Source: Miscanthus floridulus
Taxonomy: Eukaryota; Streptophyta; Magnoliopsida; Poales; Poaceae
DNA length: 64,000 nucleotides
NCBI RefSeq assembly: GCF_019320115.1
Contig: NC_089583.1
Span: forward strand, 75,967,368-76,031,367
Direction: 5' to 3'
The notes beneath the pieces were generated by a model. That model did no database searches, was not told the DNA's origin, and saw only the letters and a program-made list of their open reading frames with translations. Below, in pieces: positions 57,473 to 64,000 of this stretch. Position 1 is the stretch's first letter. Every line of letters starts with the position of its first letter. The position numbers and the translations under genes were made by a program.

Positions 57473-60400
57473 TCAACACATATTGGAGAAGTCAAGTATG
57501 TTCAATTCATTCCTTAGCTTGCAAAACCTCTTCTCATCAAGTGGCTTGGTGAATATGTCGGCAAGTTGATCTTCGGTGCCCACACTCTCTATGCAAATGT
57601 CCCCTTTTTGTTGGTGATCTCTTATGAAATGATGGCGGACATCAATATGCTTTGTTCTTGAGTGTTGAACCGGGTTGTTGGTGAGCTTTACGGCACTCTC
57701 ATTGTCACATAGCAATGGCACTTGCTTGAATCTAATTCCAAAGTCACTCAAAGTAGCCTTCATCCAAAGTAATTGAGCACAACAACTACCGGCCGAAATG
57801 TACTCCGCTTTGGCGGTTGAGAGTGCTACACTATTTTACTTCTTTGATGACCAAGACACAAGTGATCTTCCCAATAGTTGACATGTGCCCGATGTGCTCT
57901 TTCTCTCAACTTTGCATCCCGCATAATCAGAATCCGAATATCCAATCAACTCAAATCTTGCTCCTTTGGGATACCATATTCCAACATGTTGTGTATGCTT
58001 CAAGTACCTCAATATTCTCTTAGTTGCCTTCAAATGACTTTCTCTTGGTGAGGCTTGAAATCTAGCACACATGCATACACTAAACATCACATCCGGTGTT
58101 GATGCGGTCACATAGAGTAGACTTCCAATCATAGACCGATACATCTTTTGATCCACCATGTTGCCACTAGCATCACTATCCAAGCTTCCACTTGTCCCCA
58201 TTGGTGTACTAATAGCTTTACTCTCATCCATTTCAAACTTCCTGAGCATGTCCTTGATATACATGCCTTGACTCACAAATGTGCCATTCTTCATTTGCTT
58301 GATTTGAAGACCAAGGAAGTAACTAAGCTCTCCAATCATTGACATCTCAAACTCACTTGCCATCATTTTGCCAAACTCCTCATAAAATTCTTGATTTGTT
58401 GATCCAAAGATGATATCATCAACATAGATTTGCATCACAAACAAGTCATTTCCAAGATTCTTGGTGAAGAGAGTGGTGTCAACCTTTCCCATCTTGAATC
58501 CCTTAGAGAGAAGGAAATCCCTCAATCTCTCATACCATGCTCTAGGTGCTTGCTTCAATCCATACAAAGCCTTTCTCAACTTGTAGACATGGTTGGGTTT
58601 CTTCTCATCTTCAAAACCGGGAGGTTGCTCAACATACACAAGCTCATTGATGTACCCATTTAGAAATGCACTTTTCACATCCATTTGGTACAACTTGATG
58701 TTGTGGATACAAGCATAGGCTAGCAAGATTCTAATTACTTCCAATCTTGCAACCAGGGCATATGTTTCTCCAAAGTCAAGACCTTCAACTTGAGTGTAAC
58801 CTTGAGCCACTAATCTTGCTTTGTTCCTTGTTACTATCCCATCTTGATCTTGCTTGTTCCGAAAGACCCACTTAGTTCCAATCACATTATGATTCTTAGG
58901 CCTCTCAACTAAATCCCATACTTGGTTTCTTGTGAAGTTGTTTAGCTCTTCATGCATAGCATTGATCCAATCAACATCCCTCAAAGCTTCATCTATCTTC
59001 TTAGGTTCAATGGATGACACAAATGAGAAATGCTCACAAAATGAAGCCAATCTTGATCTTGTTTGCACACCTCTTGAAATATCACCAATGATAGTGTCCA
59101 ATGGATGATCTCTTGCAACATTGGTTGGTTGAAGCACTTGCACTTGATTGCTAGCATTTGATTGATCACTTGGTTGAGATGATGAACTAGCCATTTGTTG
59201 ATCTTGCACATTGCCATTACTAGTGCTTGCTTGGATTTGATCATGAGAACCACTAGCTTGCACATTTGAGTTAGAGAGCACTTGATTCTTGTCATCTTCA
59301 ACATCAATCACCTCTCTAGGCCTTATATCACCAATGTCCATGTTCTTCATTGCATTGACCAATTGAGTGCCTCTTACATCATCTAGATTCTCATCTTCCT
59401 CTTGAGAACCATTTGTTTCATCAAACTCCACATCATGAACCTCCTCAAGAGTGCCACTAGCCAAATTCCAAACTCTATAAGCCTTGCTAGTAGTGGAGTA
59501 ACCAAGCAAGAAACCTTCATCACATTTCTTTTCAAACTTGCTCAATCTAGTGCTTTTCTTCAATATATAGCATTTACAACCAAAGACCCGAAAGTATGCT
59601 ATGTTGGGCTTTCTTCCATTCAATAGCTCATAAGGTGTCTTTTCCATCATGGGGTGACAATAGAGTCGGTTGCTATAGTAGCAAGCCATGTTGATTGCTT
59701 CGGCCCAAAATGAATGACTCACATTGTACTCACTCAACATTGATCTTGCCATATCAATCAAGGTTCTATTCTTTCTTTCAACTAGCCCATTTGATTGAGG
59801 AGTATACTCAGCTAAGAATTGATGTCTAATTCCAAATTCATCACATAACTCATCAATTCTAGTGTTCTTGAACTCACTTTCATTATCACTTCTAACTTTC
59901 TTGATTGTTGTTTCAAACTCATTGTGAATACCCTTGACAAATGATTTGAACATTGCAAACACATCACTCTTGTCAACAAGAAAGAACACCCATGTGTATC
60001 TAGTGAAATCATCCACAATCACAAATCCATATTTGTTTCCACCAATGCTAGTGTATGTGGTTGGTCCAAACAAGTCCATGTGCATCAACTCAAATGCCTT
60101 GGATGTGCTCATCATGCTCTTCTTAGGATGTGTGTTACCAACTTGCTTTCTGGCTTGACATGCACTACATAGCTTATCCTTCTCAAATGTAACATCTTTC
60201 AAGCCTCTAACTAAGTCATGCTTAATCACCTTGTTCAATTGTTTCATTCCAACATGACCAAGCCTTCTATGCCATAACCAACCCATGCTAGACTTAGTGA
60301 TCAAACATGTTGACAATTGAGCATCTCTAGCATTGAAATCAACTAAGTATAGATTCTCATATCTAAATCCTTTGAATATCAAGTTAGAGCTATCTACACT

Positions 60401-60673
60401 TATGATCTCTACATCATCCACACCAAATATGCACTTGAAACCAAGATCACACAATTGAGCTACTGATAATAAGTTGAAGTTCAAGCTCTCTACTAGTAGC
60501 ACATTGGAAATGCTCAAATCATTGGATATTGCAATCTTACCAAGCCTTTTGACCTTGCCTTTGCCATTGTCACCAAATGTGATACTATCAATCCCATTGC
60601 TCTTGCTTTCATTGATTGAATTGAACATTCTTGGATCACTGGTCATGTGTTGTGTGCACCCACTATCAAGCAC
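57473..60673 (-). pseudogene. Sirevirus E2 Pol: protease, integrase, RT, RNase H (one nonsense change)
   Basis: The frame opens at or just above 60673 with the protease centre LDSGCTQHM. It continues with GAG-pre-integrase (LWHRRLGHVGMKQL), integrase core (MDLFGPT, VRSDNESEF, QSNGLVERKNRT), RT (GTKWVFRNK, YGLKQAPRAWYERL, catalytic YVDDIIFGS near 58415) and RNase H (IGYSDSDYAG). A TAA at 57836-57838 (one step from CAA) stops it after 945 codons inside RNase H. The same frame continues to 57473 with CDNESAVKLTNN and KHIDVRHHFIRD and ends at the natural stop. Without that stop pol would be full length. Confidence 0.88.
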
Positions 60674-60716
60674 CCAATGCCTTCCTCTGGCTTTATAATT
60701 TACCTACAAAAGAAGA

Positions 60717-62806
60717 TCAATTCTTTTTAGGTACACAAACTTGCTTGGGTCCTTGTAGGTTAGTCACCAAGGTCTTTGGTACCCAAATGGCCTTCTTCTT
60801 TGGGCCCACAATTGGTGTACCCATGAACTTAGCCTTCACACCATTGGCACCCTTATAAAGTATGTAACAAGAATCAAATTTGATTGAGGATACATTAGGT
60901 AGCTTGTTCTTGTTAGTCTTGCAATTTTGCTCTATATGCCCAACTTGCTTGCATCTATTGCAAAACCGACCATTGCCCTTCACAAAGCTAGCTTTGGGAG
61001 TGACAAAGGCCGCCTTGCCCTTCTTGGGGTATAGCCTAATCCCTCTTTGTTGAGAGAAAATCTTTGGCTACCCAAGCACTTTAGCAAGTGGGCTTCTCCA
61101 CCATAGGCATTTCCTAAGGCACGAGTGAGATCATTCACCTCCTTCTTGAGGGTTTCATTTTCCACCATAAGTGAGGCATCACAAGTGAGACCATCACTCA
61201 AGGGTGAAGTGGAAGTAGTAGTGCTACAAGAAGTGTTAGTGGGAGCAACAAAAATAGATTCATCAATAAGATCACATGTTAGTCCCACATCACATGATAT
61301 GATCACTTGCTCCTTCTTGGCTTCCTCCACTTTGACTTGCTTAATGAGAGAGGAGTGAGCCTTTTCAAGCTTAGAGTGAGCTTTGCCAAGCTTCTCATGG
61401 GCTTCCATTAGCCTCTCATGAGTGGCATTGAGCTCATCAAGGGATTGCTTAAGAAATTTGACTTTCTTGTTCAATTCCTTGCACTCTTTTCTCTTCATCT
61501 CAAAGCAAGTATGCACTTGCTCACACATGTCCATGAGCTCCTCCTTGGAGTACTCCTCATCTTCATCATCACTCCTACAAGCATCACTTTCACATTCATC
61601 ATCATCACTCACATCATATTTTACCTTGGTAGGTTTTGCCATGAGGCATGTCGATGGAGTGTCGAAGATGGAGGGCTTGTTGTTGATGGTGATGCTTGCT
61701 AGTGCTCTCTTGATATATTTCTTGTCATCATCACTAGAGCTATCACTATCCCAAGAGCCATCACTATCCCATGTGACCAAATAGCCTCCACCCTTCTTCT
61801 TCTTTTGGAAGGTCATTCTCTTCTCCTTCTTCTCCTTCTTTTCTTTCTTATCCTCCTTGTGCTTCTTCTTCTCATCCTCATTATTGTCACTATTGTATGG
61901 ACAATTTGCTACTACATGATCAGGGCTTTTGCAATTGTAGCATCTTCTCACATACTCTTTCTTCTTGGTGTGATCTCTTTTCTTTCTTGCACCATAGCCC
62001 TTCTTCTTCATGAATTTTTTCATCTTGCGCACAAAGAGAGCCATAGCTTCATCATCAATATCACTAAGATCATCATCATCACTTGATTCTTTCTTGGACT
62101 TGCCCTTGTTTTTTGATGATGATGAGCTAGCCTTGAATGCTATGCTTTTCTTCTTCTTGTCTTCTTCTTCCTTCTTGTCATCCTTGTCATCCCCCTCCCT
62201 TTCCACACGGTATGTCTCTTGTGTCATGACATCACCTAGTACTTGGTTAGGGGTAATATCCTTCAATCCTCCTCTTATGATGAGCAATCTCAACATCTCA
62301 AATCTTGGAGGTAAGCACATCAAGAATCGATGGGAGACATCATCATCCTTGATCTTTTCTCCCAAAGCCTTCAATTCATTGACAATTACTTGTAGCCTAT
62401 GGAACATCTCTAGAATGCTCTCATCATCCTTCATCTTGAAACTTGTCAACTTATCCTTGAGGATGTACAATTTGGCACTCTTCACCGCCGGTGTGCCCTC
62501 ATATGTTTCCTCAAATCTCTTCCACACCTCATTTGCTCTTTCACAATCCTTGATTTGCTCAAACACCTTGGAATCAATGGCATTGTATATGGTGTTGAGA
62601 GCCATTGTATTGCATTGCTTGTTAATCTTATCTTGGTTGGTTGGATCATCGGGATCAATGATAGCATAGTCATTCTCGGTCACTTCCCATACTTGATCAT
62701 TGATTGAACCAAGATACATCCTCATCGTTCTCTTCCAATAATCATAGCATGTGCCATCAAAGAATGGTGGTTTGCCCCCCACATGGTTGAACACAACTTG
62801 AGCCAT
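60717..62806 (-). pseudogene. Sirevirus E2 Gag (one frameshift)
   Basis: ATG 62806 starts MAQVVFNHVGGKPPFFDG, a UBN2-like gag domain. A Lys-rich region, a first zinc knuckle (CYNCKSPDHVVANC near 61930) and a Lys/Glu-rich linker follow. Next come a strongly acidic stretch and a coiled coil (about 61340-61500). Near 61020 a one-base shift moves the frame, which then ends at 60980. The other frame continues with a second knuckle (CNRCKQVGHIEQNC near 60940) to a stop near 60717. Just after that stop a TCTTCTTTTGTAGG tract precedes pol, in a different frame. Confidence 0.82.
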
Positions 62807-62851
62807 AATTTGACACTGAGGTTGTTAAACCTTCAATCAAACGGTGACCAC

Positions 62852-62866
62852 GGCTCTAATACCACT
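62852..62866 (-). promoter_or_regulatory. Primer-binding site of E2
   Basis: The minus strand reads AGTGGTATTAGAGCC directly after the 5' LTR, a tRNA-iMet type site. Confidence 0.85.
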
Positions 62867-64000
62867 TGAAAGGTCCTAATATGGCTAGAGGGGGGGTGAA
62901 TAGCCTATTTAAAAAACTACAAATCAACTAGAGAAATTTGATTAGTATGACAAATAGCGTAATGCAAACTTGCTCTAGCTCTACAAGGGTTGCAAGCCAC
63001 CTATCCAACAATTCTAGTTGCAATGATTACTTAGGCACCCAAACTTGCTATGTAACTACTCACTAAGAGCTCAACTAGATGAATGTAAAAATAAAGTAAG
63101 CTCTCAATTCTAATTACACTAAAGAGCTTGTATCAACTAGTTTGCAAGAATGTAAATAAGTGAGTAGGGTGATTATACCGCCGTGTAGGGAATGAACCAA
63201 TCACAAGATGAAGATTAAGCCAATCACCGGGAGAATGCAAATGACAAGAGACAACCGATTTTTCTCCCGAGGTTCACGTGCTTGCCAACACGCTAGTCCC
63301 CATTGTGTCGACCAACACTTGGTGGTTCGGCGGCTAAGAGGTGTTTCACAAACCTCATCCACATGATAGGACACCGCAAGAACCAACCCACAAGTGAGGT
63401 AACTCAATGACACGAGCAATTTACTAGAGTTACCTTTTGGCACTCCGCCGGGGAAGGTACAACTCCTCTCACAATCACCGAAGACGGCCACGAACAATCA
63501 CCAACTCATGCCGATCCTCCACCGCTGCACCGAGCCGTCTAGGTGGTGGCAACCACCAAGAGTAACAAGCAAAATCCGCAGTGCAACACGAATACCAAGT
63601 GCCTCTAGATGCAATCACTCAAGCAATGCACTTGGATTCTCTCCCAATCTCACAAAGATGATGAATCAATGATGGAGATGAGTGGGAGGGCTTTGGCTAA
63701 GCTCACAAGGTTGCTATGTCAATGAAAAGGTGCAAGAGTTATGGCTTGAGCCGACCAAGGGGCTTTAAATAGAAGCCCCCATCAAATAGAGCCGTTGGCT
63801 CAAAAAAATGGGCAGACCGCGCGTCGACCGGACGCTCCGGTCACACTTCACCGAACGCAGCACCGGACGCTCCGGTTGTGAATACCGAACGTGTCCGATC
63901 AGCATACCGGACGTGTCCGGTAGCCCCAGACTGCCATGTGTCCAGTTCAAATAAAACTTAGCCATCGCTGCCCCTTCTGCTGACAACCGGACGCTCACAC
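62867..64000 (-). repeat. 5' LTR of Sirevirus E2 (partial, cut by window edge)
   Basis: It matches 54420-55560 with about a dozen differences, including a shorter G run after GCTAGAG. The minus-strand TATA box and the start of the palindromic array are present; the rest lies beyond 64000. Confidence 0.87.

Larger units (their letters stand above)
54420..64000 (-). mobile_element. Young, nearly intact Sirevirus ('E2'), running off the right edge
   Basis: On the minus strand the order is 5' LTR (62867 to beyond 64000), primer site, gag, protease, integrase, RT, RNase H, a long 3' non-coding part with repeated purine tracts, and 3' LTR (54420-56318). About a dozen differences are seen over 1.13 kb of shared LTR, near 1%. 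Only one frameshift in gag and one stop in RNase H were found. The far target duplication lies outside the window, expected near 64765. Confidence 0.87.

Noticed and set aside
61125..62669. Plus-strand frames of up to 219 codons
   Set aside because: They are mirror images of the Sirevirus gag on the minus strand, with Ser/Leu-rich translations expected from antisense of Lys/Asp/Glu codons.

Overview
The window is nuclear DNA of a grass, most likely a panicoid or andropogonoid species such as sugarcane, Miscanthus or sorghum. This rests on one spliced nuclear gene for a chloroplast protein buried in nested LTR retrotransposons of grass type (Tekay-type chromoviruses, Sireviruses, another Ty1/copia element), plus grass-type hAT, Mutator-like and Stowaway-like DNA elements. 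I see no bacterial-style operons, rRNA, tRNA or CRISPR array. The species call is an inference.

The only host gene I can support is ndhL (CRR23-type), a subunit of the chloroplast NDH complex, on the minus strand. Five exons join in frame with GT..AG borders (34709-34882, 34473-34562, 34256-34366, 34051-34145, 18796-18934) to encode 202 residues. The first four exons lie within 0.85 kb. The last is 15.1 kb away because intron 4 (18935-34050) has filled with transposons: a 2.0-kb Mutator-like element with long inverted repeats and a 9-bp target duplication, a hAT-type MITE, a 9.5-kb Ty1/copia element (23296-32808, TSD CCTCT), and inside that copia a second LTR element (26361-29128) whose flanks are duplicated.

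Left of the gene (1-18350) are a GC-rich unassigned flank, a 580-bp hAT-type MITE (1503-2082, TSD ATATGATT), an old Sirevirus-like LTR remnant, and a two-level nest. In the nest an AT-rich repeat is split by a solo Tekay-type LTR (3794-17591, TSD TAATT), which is itself split by a decayed Tekay-type chromovirus (7186-16645, TSD GCGGC/GTGGC). That chromovirus carries an extra reading frame ahead of gag whose N terminus copies the histone H3 tail in exact register, with K4 and TARKS at 6-10. This is the most interesting signal in the window.

Right of the gene (35536-52958) a plus-strand Tekay-type LTR is split by a minus-strand solo LTR of the same lineage (37565-51495, TSD TCTAG). That LTR is split by a gag-only Sirevirus (40346-50488, TSD GTGTG/GCGTG). 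A chimeric stretch of repeat debris follows (52959-54419). The window ends in a young, nearly intact Sirevirus on the minus strand (54420 to beyond 64000), with gag, pol, primer-binding site and two LTRs that differ by about 1% by eye.

Exon borders, LTR borders and target duplications were read directly from the sequence. Lineage names come from motif recognition, and divergence figures are by-eye estimates.
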